Assembly: GCA_002633025.1 (NCBI GenBank)
Contig: NMRB01000606.1
Span: 219,544 to 283,543 of the forward strand
DNA length: 64,000 nt
Reading direction: 5' to 3'
Source of the DNA: Notospermus geniculatus
Lineage: Eukaryota > Nemertea > Pilidiophora > Heteronemertea > Lineidae
The notes below the pieces were generated by a model, which saw only the letters and a list, made by a program, of their open reading frames with translations, was not told the origin of the DNA and searched no databases. Positions 39,721 to 48,358 of the stretch are shown here, one piece after another (within the stretch, counting starts at the first letter, position 1; every line of letters starts with the position of its first letter). A program made the translations under genes and the position numbers.

Positions 39721-40659
39721 TTAGACTCCATAGTGTTGTTGGTATTGACTGTATCCGTGTTCGTGTCCATTGGAAGGTGGTGGATATTTCGCAGATGGGT
39801 AAGGGTAGTGCTTGTAAGTTGGGTATGCTGCTGCAAGTGGCGCAGATGGGAGAGGTGCTTCCGAATAGAATCCCCAAGCCGTATTGGTGCCGTCTGTCCA
39901 ATGTGGCGGTTTAGGCATGTGTAAATGCAATTTTGTCGTTAGTGCCGGTTTTTGTGATTTGTGCGGGACTTCCGATTTTTCACGACATTGGTGTTGGGTT
40001 TGTCCGACAGTGGACGTTTTGGCTGACGTGCTTTTTTTCTCACCACCGCCACATTTGTTCTCTTGGTCGAATTCCTTGTATGCTTGATCCAAAGCCTTGG
40101 CCACAAGTTTATCCTGTTCCATCTCGGCAGCTATCAGTTTCTTTCTGTACGATTCGGTCTCATCAGCAAGACGCCTATTATCCCACTTCATGCTCTCCAG
40201 ATCGTAGACCATTTTTGATATTTCCTCCTCCAGCTGGGCCTGTCTTCGCTGATTTTCAACAGACACGACGTTCGTCACTTTATCCTTTTCGGCTTTGACT
40301 TGAATGTATTCGGTTTTGGTGTTGGCCAACTCTTCTGAATACTGACCAAGCAGGTTTTTCACCATGTTGTACTTTTTCTGAACCTCGCTCACCGTTTTGA
40401 TGTCCTCGTTCAGTTTATCGTTTATCGAAGTCATTTCATCTGTCAGTAGGCGCACGCACTTGTAAAAGATTTCACTTTCGCCCTCCTTGTTGGCCAAGTA
40501 GCTCAACGCTGTCTCCGCGTCGGTAATATCGACAGGTTTTATTTTTTCCCGTTTTTCGCGTGTTTTTCGTTCCTTGTCCAACCTGTTTAAGAATTCACTG
40601 GGGGATGGATATCCCACGAGACTTTCGTAGGTGATAACTTCAATATCTGAATCGGCCAT
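39721..40659 (-). CDS. Coiled-coil, scaffold-like viral protein
   Basis: The 312-residue product has a charged N-terminus, a long coiled coil (~60-210; e.g. KVTNVVSVENQRRQAQLEEE) and a Pro/Tyr/His-rich tail (~240-312, ending YSQYQQHYGV). Coil plus aromatic-rich flexible tail is common in capsid scaffolding and tegument proteins, so a structural role is a fair guess. The gene 101 bp downstream begins with a similar Tyr/Gln-rich sequence, so the two may be products of an old duplication or once a single gene. The 5' side (40660-40949) holds two CGGAAGTTGG motifs. Confidence 0.65.
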   Translation of the reverse strand: MADSDIEVITYESLVGYPSPSEFLNRLDKERKTREKREKIKPVDITDAETALSYLANKEGESEIFYKCVRLLTDEMTSINDKLNEDIKTVSEVQKKYNMVKNLLGQYSEELANTKTEYIQVKAEKDKVTNVVSVENQRRQAQLEEEISKMVYDLESMKWDNRRLADETESYRKKLIAAEMEQDKLVAKALDQAYKEFDQENKCGGGEKKSTSAKTSTVGQTQHQCREKSEVPHKSQKPALTTKLHLHMPKPPHWTDGTNTAWGFYSEAPLPSAPLAAAYPTYKHYPYPSAKYPPPSNGHEHGYSQYQQHYGV

Positions 40660-40949
40660 ACTGTTGCTCTACTCTGCTATGCTTTGCTCTGCTCTGCTTC
40701 ACTCGGTGGCTGTTCGGCAAATGTGAAATAATTGTTCCTTTAACATGTTTTTTGGTAGTGTTGTCATTCGAAATCGCAACACCGGCAAAAATCCCGTACA
40801 AGAAACCGAAACCAAGACCGGGAAACCGAGTTGATGGTTTTTGTTTCCATACACGGAAGTTGGAACTTTAAAAAATACATAATGTCTGGTTTTCGGTCTC
40901 AGACCCGGAAGTTGGGACTTTTTTGGGAATTTTTTTTCAAAATTTTTTT
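40660..40949. promoter_or_regulatory. Intergenic gap with two GGAAGTTGG motifs
   Basis: CACGGAAGTTGGAACTTT (~40854) and CCCGGAAGTTGGGACTTT (~40908) form a direct pair ~54 bp apart. A pyrimidine-rich TCTGCTCTGC tract (40675-40700) precedes the downstream gene start. Confidence 0.5.
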
Positions 40950-42401
40950 CTACAGAAAATTATGCGGTATTGAGCCTGAAATGATGTGAGGGAATACCAA
41001 AACCGCGTTATTGATTAGCACTAGGATGATTACAATCCAATTTACGCCGTATGCCCACTTGCAAGTTTCGCTTTTATTCGCAAATCCCCCAAATCGGTTT
41101 TGGGTTATATTGGCCTGTTGTAATTGCGCAGTTCTACTTTCAATACCGGCGCCTCCAATAGCTGCTCCAGCCTGACTTGCCACTACAATCCATATTAGAA
41201 CGGTAAATAGGGAAATCGTTCTACCCCACAGCAATGCACGTGTTCTCAAAATATCCAAACACCATGACGGGCCGTGCTTTTTCCTCTTGCGCCGCTGTTG
41301 TTGTCGAATCGGGTAATAAAAATTCGGATTGTTCATCTGGTGGTTTATTTTTTTATTCTTCGCGAGCAATTCTTGCAGGTGTATGACAGAATTGGGTATA
41401 TCCGACTTGTCTGCCATGTAGCATTTGATGGGCTTGTTTACATTGGTGGGACACACCATGATGGAATTCGTGATGATGTTATTAAGTTTTTCGATTTCAT
41501 AAATCTTACCGCCCATTCTTATCAACTGTCTGATGAGATTAAAATCGTTGGCAGGTTTTATGATTTCTTCCGCATCCTCGCACATGAATTTTATATGGTC
41601 GTGGCAGGTCAACCATTCTGGCGACATTCTTTTGACTAAGTCCCTTGCACGAGTCTTGATATCGTGCATGAGACGTTTGTGATAGGATTTTGCCAAAACT
41701 CCAGCATCTGCTGTTGCCACGGAGGAGTTTATTTTTGGTTTTTGCTTTTGCTTCTTTTTCGTTTGCTTTTGCTTCTTGTTCTGAGTTTTCTTGGTTTTCT
41801 GAGCTTTATTTTTCACTAATTCGGATTCGCTGTCAGAACTCGAGCTAGAGCTAGAACTGGAACCGGGGCTGCTAGAACTCGAACTTGAAGAATCTTCGCA
41901 GTGAATGACGTTTTTGTCTCTCGAATCGTCAATTTTATCACGTGTCCATTTTTTGTATTCGTTGTAGAGCGCCCTTTTACATTTTATAAACATCCTCGCT
42001 TCGACTACCCAATAAAATATATACCAGGCGTTTAAAACGACCAAGATGATTATCGTGAAATTGGTCAGAGTTTGCAATTCGGGTTTTCCGGGGCACACCA
42101 GTATGCTTTCTTTTTCCACATTTGCGTGGAAAATGGAAATCGTGACGAGAAACACTAACAGCAGAACGATGATCACAGAAAAAAATCTAAGTGCGATGAT
42201 TTTGTCCTTTACCGATTTCTGAACGTAGTATAGGAGGCATTTGTAAAAAGATGAATGTTTAAGCGTCTTCACATCGTTTTCTTCATCATCTGTGGCGTTT
42301 GCGGTCGACCTGTCCTCGAGTAGGGGTTTTTTAACATCAGAGACACCTGTGTCATCTCTGTCATCCTCGGTACCGTACTCCGCCGCGTCTTCTTCCATCA
42401 T
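40950..42401 (-). CDS. Four-span viral membrane protein with Ser/Lys-rich loop
   Basis: The 483-residue product has an acidic N-terminus, membrane spans at about 67-91, 110-133, 385-410 and 447-472, and a large internal loop. The loop starts with a Ser run (~172-195), then a Lys/Gln run (KKTQNKKQKQTKKKQKQK), and continues as a folded domain of ~150 residues. The Ser and Lys runs suggest phosphorylation and nucleic acid or phosphoinositide contact on the cytoplasmic or nuclear face. Two N-glycosylation sites (NITQN, NKS) lie between spans 3 and 4. Likely a viral membrane protein. It diverges from the 978-residue gene with only 20 bp between starts, so the promoters must overlap coding DNA. Confidence 0.7.
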   Translation of the reverse strand: MMEEDAAEYGTEDDRDDTGVSDVKKPLLEDRSTANATDDEENDVKTLKHSSFYKCLLYYVQKSVKDKIIALRFFSVIIVLLLVFLVTISIFHANVEKESILVCPGKPELQTLTNFTIIILVVLNAWYIFYWVVEARMFIKCKRALYNEYKKWTRDKIDDSRDKNVIHCEDSSSSSSSSPGSSSSSSSSSDSESELVKNKAQKTKKTQNKKQKQTKKKQKQKPKINSSVATADAGVLAKSYHKRLMHDIKTRARDLVKRMSPEWLTCHDHIKFMCEDAEEIIKPANDFNLIRQLIRMGGKIYEIEKLNNIITNSIMVCPTNVNKPIKCYMADKSDIPNSVIHLQELLAKNKKINHQMNNPNFYYPIRQQQRRKRKKHGPSWCLDILRTRALLWGRTISLFTVLIWIVVASQAGAAIGGAGIESRTAQLQQANITQNRFGGFANKSETCKWAYGVNWIVIILVLINNAVLVFPHIISGSIPHNFL

Positions 42402-42421
42402 CCTGACACCGAAAACTGAAA

Positions 42422-45358
42422 ATGGAGACTTATATAAATAACGTCATCATAAAAGCAATGGGCGATGTCATAGCCACCGAGACTGGTAAACAGCAGCGCG
42501 AATTGGTTTCCGAATGTGAAAATTTAGCCGAGAGAGTGAGATTGCTAGAAAAACAGATACAAGCAGAACGAATTGCAATTAAGAAATTTGATGCGCTAAA
42601 AGTGGATTATAAAATCACAAGCAACGTGAAAGACATGGATGATGGTGGTGGCAGTGGAAGTGACAGCGATGATAATGGGTCTGAATATGATGGTGAAGAG
42701 TCTGATTCTGGTGATACGTGTAGTGGCGAAAGAAAGAAAAAACGGCAAAAGATTGAATCCTTCGATTTATCATGGCAAGAACTCAATCAGTTGGCTCTGA
42801 AAAAGGCGATAACCGAAGAAGAGGGTAGATATGCAGACTATTTAAAAATGGTGCTCTCTGCCACTCACCCTTCTCTGCAGACAGACAAAAATAGAGTGGA
42901 AATTGACGATGAATTTGTAACACAGCTATTCGAAATGCTCTACAACGTCAGTAACGCATATGCCAAGCAGTTGGCGAAAACTTTCAACAAAATTTATGGA
43001 AATCTGTACATGGAGCAGGTAAAAAAGGCGAAAAAGCAAAAAAGGAGCAAAAAAGCGGGCGTTGGTCGCAGTCCTTATGATCTCTTCGAAGATAAGGACA
43101 GCGTGACCAGAGAAATGGCCACTAGCACATGTAGCGTGTGGTTTTTAGAAATGTTAGACGTGTATGAGAGCCAGTTCGAAGAAGGTGGGGCAGGTAGTGG
43201 AGTGAAAAAAATCGGACCCCACATACCCCAGGACGTGAAATATATGCCAAAGCCGGCTAACTTTGAAAATGTCTATTATGTAGAAGATAAAGGATACAGA
43301 ATAAACCCGGCAACAAAAAAACGGTATGACTGGGGTGGCGTGGAGAAATTTCGCTCCTACACGTTCGATATCTGCAATCACTTGACGGTATTTGCACACG
43401 AAATGTTCGGCATGGCAGATTTTAATCCAGAGAGCGTGGATAAGATGAAGGCCATGTTGAAAGAAGACAAACTGACAGACTTGGAGCTTTTCGTGGATTT
43501 CGCTATGTTGGCTCTCGAAGACAAACACCTGTATTACAGATGGTTAGCAGAACCGGCGTCTTTTATTCTCGACCCGAAGCGAAAAACAATTTTAGCAGAT
43601 GCGATGGTGAAGGCGGCCACCCTTTTGCTAAATACGTTCCCAAAGAATGGGGTTTTTAAAACCAACGACAATGGGCAGATACAGCTGTGCGTTCTGAAGC
43701 CGGGCGAAACGATCGTGGAAGACGAGTTGACTGGGGCTAAGTATAAAGTCCACGCGGAGGAGAGGGTCGTGATACCGCAAAAGGTCAATAGCATATTCAC
43801 ATCGATGCAGATAAGCAATCTGAAAACTTTCAAAAAGGAATATAACAAAAGACCGGTGTATGTAGGTCTGGATAGTAGCGAATTAGCGGGTATTTTGTTA
43901 AATAGCGACACTACCATTGAGGAAGAAAAGGCCTATGTGGTGCAATTCAACTCCGTGCTGTCTTTGATGCTAAACTTCGACGTGACCTCGATAGAAGATG
44001 CCAAAAAAATCTATGGGCGAATTAAAGACGTGAATATGAAGTACTACGAAGATTCGGGACACATGCAGAGCAGACAGAATTTATACTTCGATTTGTATGC
44101 TGTGGCATCGATGATGAAGATGGTGAAGCCCAGTCATTACCCAGATATCATCAATCCCTACCCTTTCATCGAATCTGGCATGAGAGCTGTGAGCGATGAA
44201 CACGAAGGTGGTGAGGGTTTTGAAATCGATGCTATGCGTTGGGTACCTGGTTTTAGAAATGGGATACTGTACAACAGCGTTCCATCGATCATTCCTGGCC
44301 TACTTTTCTATGTGGCTTTACTCTTAGGAAGACCGATCGATAAAGCAGCTAGTGTAAATGCGGCGAATATGAATGACGAAGATTTCTTTCGATCGAAGCT
44401 CTCTGCGCCATCGGCAGCTCAACAGAAAAAAGACAAGTCGAGAGGTGCTGGTAGCGGCTATGTTAGCCTCAGCGGTGGTAGTGGGGGTGGAGCGGGTGAT
44501 GATGACGGTGATGATGAGGATGGTGGGGCAGGACCCGTGCTGGTGGACTTACTCGGGTTTTTTTACCTGTTTGCAGCATTCGCAGAAACGTGTGTGCCGA
44601 AAATAAGCGATAATTATCTGCTAAAAACCATGGCCGGGGAGTATGGAATAAAAGCGGGCGATGTGATGGCCGACTTAAACAAACTGGACCCCATAACACA
44701 GATAGAGGGCGCTAGGAAGATATTCTATGAGAAAAATATGAAATCTATCAAATCCACGATGTCGAAGACAAGAAATATGGTGAAAACCGCATTGGTGAAT
44801 AAAATCGGCGCATACGGGTGGAAAATCACGCGAGATTCGATGGACTACTTCAAAAACACACCGCCGCATTATGCCCCACCAAATGGCGAAGTTTTAGACA
44901 CTCACGACTTTCCCATGAGCAAAATGTACATGTCCAAGGGCGGTGCTGTGGATAAGGGTAAAGGCAAAGGTAAGGATAAGAGCGGGGAAAAATCGACATC
45001 TGCCAGTGCTGGTGGCGTAAAAGATCGAAGCACATTCACCAGCGGCGATTTCGAGGCTATGCGAATACCGATAGTGTATAGACACGCGAAAGTCGAGTAT
45101 GTGCAAGAAGAGGCTGATCAGGCTTACACAAATAAGAGGTTAAGGGCAGCAGAGAGACAATTCTACACAGTGCAATTAGCGAAAGAGATTTCCAAGGCCA
45201 CTACAGAGGCACAAGAAAAGGGCAAAGGTAAAAGAGCAGGTGGTGTAAGTGGTGGAACAGGAGCAGGAGCGGGAGCTGGAACAGGAGGGGGATCTGGATC
45301 GGGTACACTGGGCTCCCCATACGAATTTACAAGTCCACTACCACCAGTTTATCTGTAA
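42422..45358 (+). CDS. 978-residue probable structural protein
   Basis: This intact frame starts 20 bp from the divergent membrane-protein gene. An N-terminal coil (~25-55), an acidic DDGGGSGSDSDDNG tract and a KKKRQK signal precede a large helical and mixed domain (~110-660). A Gly-rich acidic linker (~670-720) leads to a second domain and a Gly/Ala-rich C-terminus ending SPLPPVYL. Size, abundance of aromatic turns and lack of enzyme motifs suit a capsid, portal or tegument component, but I cannot say which. The last ~76 codons lie in the right inverted repeat arm, so a truncated copy exists at 14501. Confidence 0.6.
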   Translation: METYINNVIIKAMGDVIATETGKQQRELVSECENLAERVRLLEKQIQAERIAIKKFDALKVDYKITSNVKDMDDGGGSGSDSDDNGSEYDGEESDSGDTCSGERKKKRQKIESFDLSWQELNQLALKKAITEEEGRYADYLKMVLSATHPSLQTDKNRVEIDDEFVTQLFEMLYNVSNAYAKQLAKTFNKIYGNLYMEQVKKAKKQKRSKKAGVGRSPYDLFEDKDSVTREMATSTCSVWFLEMLDVYESQFEEGGAGSGVKKIGPHIPQDVKYMPKPANFENVYYVEDKGYRINPATKKRYDWGGVEKFRSYTFDICNHLTVFAHEMFGMADFNPESVDKMKAMLKEDKLTDLELFVDFAMLALEDKHLYYRWLAEPASFILDPKRKTILADAMVKAATLLLNTFPKNGVFKTNDNGQIQLCVLKPGETIVEDELTGAKYKVHAEERVVIPQKVNSIFTSMQISNLKTFKKEYNKRPVYVGLDSSELAGILLNSDTTIEEEKAYVVQFNSVLSLMLNFDVTSIEDAKKIYGRIKDVNMKYYEDSGHMQSRQNLYFDLYAVASMMKMVKPSHYPDIINPYPFIESGMRAVSDEHEGGEGFEIDAMRWVPGFRNGILYNSVPSIIPGLLFYVALLLGRPIDKAASVNAANMNDEDFFRSKLSAPSAAQQKKDKSRGAGSGYVSLSGGSGGGAGDDDGDDEDGGAGPVLVDLLGFFYLFAAFAETCVPKISDNYLLKTMAGEYGIKAGDVMADLNKLDPITQIEGARKIFYEKNMKSIKSTMSKTRNMVKTALVNKIGAYGWKITRDSMDYFKNTPPHYAPPNGEVLDTHDFPMSKMYMSKGGAVDKGKGKGKDKSGEKSTSASAGGVKDRSTFTSGDFEAMRIPIVYRHAKVEYVQEEADQAYTNKRLRAAERQFYTVQLAKEISKATTEAQEKGKGKRAGGVSGGTGAGAGAGTGGGSGSGTLGSPYEFTSPLPPVYL

Positions 45359-45643
45359 TTGTCCAGTTTGTTACACTCTGTGAACTTGTGAACTCTTGTG
45401 GACTCTAACTATTGAGAGCAGTGTGTTTGTTCACTTTTGTTACGTTTTCTGGGAAAATAGACAAAGCTAGGACTCGGAGGCAACCCTGACAAAAGTGGCA
45501 AACTTGGACAGTATGTAAAGCTAAGTCTTGTTGCTTGCGGACACACTGGCGGACGACTGTTGGTAGGCTCTGCGAGACTGCAAGAATACAAGAAATCAAT
45601 ACAAAAACTGCGAAAATGGAAGAAATGAAATATACCGAGAGTG
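45131..45643. repeat. Right arm of long inverted repeat
   Basis: This is the reverse complement of 14195-14728. The arm spans the 3' end of one gene, a 257 bp intergenic region and the first ~9 codons of the next gene. It therefore duplicates the control region of the 727-residue gene at the left arm, where it drives no complete gene. Confidence 0.93.
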
Positions 45644-47799
45644 AAATAGAGGCCGAGTTGGACGGGGAAGACCTCACGAAAACTGACGCTGAAGATGATA
45701 TGGGGGATGAAGGGGAATACGATTCCGATTTTGTTGTGGATGACGACGATTATCACGAGGACGACAAGAAGCGAATCGCCAGGAAGAAAAAACAAGAGAA
45801 GGAAAAAAGGCTGAGAAAGTTAGCTGCTGAAAAGAAGAAGGGGAAAAATAAGAAAGAGTGTAGCGAGCGAGATGCTCACAGAAACCGGCGAAATAACATC
45901 AAGAAGGGGAATGCTAAGAAAAAGAGGTCTTCTTCTTCGAAAAAATCTGCCAATAAATCTAAGAAACATTCTTCGTCGAAAAAGAGGCGCAGGCGACGCG
46001 ATAGCACCAATGAAAGCGAGAGCGAAGCCAGTTTTATGGAGAGTGACAGCGAGAGTGAGAGTGAATACAGTAGCAGTTCTAGCGAAAGTGAAGTCGATAG
46101 TGAAAGCGAATTTCATGAGTCTGATCTTAATTCTTCGGATGACGGTGAACAGAGCGATGATACCCTATTTAAGAACTCTGAGAAAAATGTGAAGGTGAAA
46201 AAGCCACTGATCAAGACTAATAAGAAGAAAGCAGCTGATAAAAAGAAACCACAGCCAACTAAAGGAAAGAAAAGGCGTCAGGCTGATGAAGGAGATAGAG
46301 ATGAAGATGAAGATGGAGATGAAGATAAAAAATCCACTTTCAAAGGAAGTGATGTAAGTGATGGCGAAGAAGACAACGCCCAAAAGAGACCTGCTAAAAA
46401 GTTGAAAAGGAGTTCTCCTTCTCGCTCCTGTTCGCGTTCTAGATCTAAATCCAGATCTAGGTCGAGGTCCAGATCAAGGTCTAAGTCCAAGTCGAGATCC
46501 AGGTCCAGGTCCCCGAGATCACCAACACCACCACCAACACCCAAAGCCAAAAAGGGAGAAAAAGGAGGGAAACTTGCTGCTTCGAAAATGGGTAAACCGA
46601 AAAATGCGGCGGCAAAGACAGGCGAAAAGAAGGAGACTGTACCCAAAACCAAAACTGGCGGTAAGCAACAAGCTGCGAAGAAGGATGCCAAGGAAAGATC
46701 CAAATCACCATCTCAAGTGCCCTCTGTTGGAAATAACAAAAAAAAAGCAGCATCAAAAGGGAAGAAGACTGGCGAGGCAACCACAGCAGCAAATAAGCAA
46801 AAGGCAAAGACTACGGCCAAGAACACAGCAGCCGTTCGCAAGGCCACTGCCAGTACTAGATCAAGCTCATCTGCGACAACCTCGAACATCGCGTCTCTGA
46901 AAACGGGACACGTGCAGAAGCGTATTGTAAGAGCGCTGAAGAACACAGACCCGGACAAGAAATTCGTGTTTGTGATAAACGAGGGTGAAGACGGCAAGGA
47001 AAACGATATAGTTAAAAACTTCATTCCCTACTTGGAAGCCAGCGAAAATGTCGTTGTGAAGAAATTCCAAGTGGCCAAGGGACAGATCAAGGCGATTGCG
47101 GCTAAGCGAAACAGTGTGGGTAGTAACGCCAGTGGGCCGACATTGGCTGTCTTGTTCATTGAACAGGACATGTATGAAGTGAAAGACGCCATTCTCACTA
47201 AGATCAAAACAGTCGGCGCAAAGTGTGCTGTGATGTACAAAAGACACCTAACACCACAGCAAATCTACACCATCGCCTATGATATAGGTGCTGATAATGA
47301 ACAGACTATGATAAGAGACGAATATCGCGAGACCACGAACTACAATGACTATCGTGATTTCGTGTTTTCTGATTCTCGCGTGATCGAATATGAAAAAGAG
47401 AACCAACAGCAAGAGGATGGGAAATCTAAGGCAATGAGTGGTGAAAGCGATAAGGAAGAAGGGATAATGGAGAAGTGCGGCGATGAGAGGGGTGATGAGG
47501 ACATGGAGACGGGAGAGGAAAGTAAAACTGAGGAGAAAGACAGCAAAAATAAGGAAGAAACTGAAAAAATTGGAAAAACTGCGACAAAAGAGACTGAAAT
47601 GATGGATACTGAAGAAAATGGTGGTGACGGTGTTAAAAATGAACAGACTGGTGATAACGGGGCAGATGAAAAGACTCAATCTAGCGAATCGCCTGTAAAA
47701 ATAGAGGAAGATCTTGCTATCAGCTCATCGTCAGACGCAAGTGAAGAAGATTACAGTATCAGTAGCAGCAGTGAAAGTAGTGAAGAAGAGGACAATTAA
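45616..47799 (+). CDS. RS-rich, highly charged viral protein, 727 residues
   Basis: The start at 45616 (MEEMKYTESE) is preferred over an upstream in-frame ATG because acidic coding begins there. Order: acidic N-terminus; Lys/Ser blocks with KKRRRRRD; Ser/Glu repeats (SESESEYSSSSSESE); an RS domain (~268-305); Lys/Ala/Pro-rich linker; a folded alpha/beta domain (~430-585, beginning HVQKRIVRAL); and a long acidic tail ending SSESSEEEDN. RS domains bind RNA and splicing factors, and basic/acidic arms are common in chromatin-tethering viral proteins. A regulatory or genome-maintenance role is inferred from architecture only. Poly(A) signal AATAAA at 47892. Confidence 0.65.
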   Translation: MEEMKYTESEIEAELDGEDLTKTDAEDDMGDEGEYDSDFVVDDDDYHEDDKKRIARKKKQEKEKRLRKLAAEKKKGKNKKECSERDAHRNRRNNIKKGNAKKKRSSSSKKSANKSKKHSSSKKRRRRRDSTNESESEASFMESDSESESEYSSSSSESEVDSESEFHESDLNSSDDGEQSDDTLFKNSEKNVKVKKPLIKTNKKKAADKKKPQPTKGKKRRQADEGDRDEDEDGDEDKKSTFKGSDVSDGEEDNAQKRPAKKLKRSSPSRSCSRSRSKSRSRSRSRSRSKSKSRSRSRSPRSPTPPPTPKAKKGEKGGKLAASKMGKPKNAAAKTGEKKETVPKTKTGGKQQAAKKDAKERSKSPSQVPSVGNNKKKAASKGKKTGEATTAANKQKAKTTAKNTAAVRKATASTRSSSSATTSNIASLKTGHVQKRIVRALKNTDPDKKFVFVINEGEDGKENDIVKNFIPYLEASENVVVKKFQVAKGQIKAIAAKRNSVGSNASGPTLAVLFIEQDMYEVKDAILTKIKTVGAKCAVMYKRHLTPQQIYTIAYDIGADNEQTMIRDEYRETTNYNDYRDFVFSDSRVIEYEKENQQQEDGKSKAMSGESDKEEGIMEKCGDERGDEDMETGEESKTEEKDSKNKEETEKIGKTATKETEMMDTEENGGDGVKNEQTGDNGADEKTQSSESPVKIEEDLAISSSSDASEEDYSISSSSESSEEEDN

Positions 47800-48358
47800 A
47801 TATTGATTGTATATTAAAACGAATGCATAAATATATAACCTTGTATAGATGTATTTATTGTGATGTACAGAAGTATTTTTTGTTATTAGGGAATAAAATT
47901 AATCCTTTTCTTGGTAAATTTGGTTGATGTTTTTCTTGACAAAAGTTAGTATTTAGTATTTAAAGTATAGTTAGTATTTAAATCTGCTGTGACTTTGACC
48001 GGTACAGAAATTATCGTTATCCTCGACAACATCGAAAATCCATATAAATGGGCAAGGCTGCAAGTGCCCAGGTCTGTGGTGGTACAATCCGCATGTCTCC
48101 GTTAATACAACATGATTAATTAAATTCACTAGCATAACCCGTGGCGAGCACAAAGTTGCAAGCGAGCACGCTGGTTGAAATGAGCATATTGTGAGGGAAG
48201 GACTTAGGCTACGGTACTCGGGGACTTGCCGAATTCCCCGACCCTTAATGTCAAGTTGGAGTAGGCTACTTTGTAAGCAAAGTTTTGTGTGTGCGGCGCG
48301 ATTTGAAGTGTCAGGGATGAGAAGTCTCTAGCAGCTGCTAGGTGGTTGGTAGAAATCA
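47800..48358. other. Gap after last viral gene, partly host-like
   Basis: A/T-rich viral 3' sequence with AATAAA (47892) and repeated TAGTATTTAAA (~47950-47985) changes near 47990 into sequence of higher G+C with tracts such as CTACGGTACTCGGGGACTTG that look like the host. No gene is seen. A short host insertion between the last viral gene and the direct repeat is possible. Confidence 0.4.

Noticed and set aside
46278-46703. Long minus-strand frames opposite the RS-rich gene
   Set aside because: They are antisense shadows of repetitive Arg/Ser/Asp codons, with DLDLDLDL-type translation.
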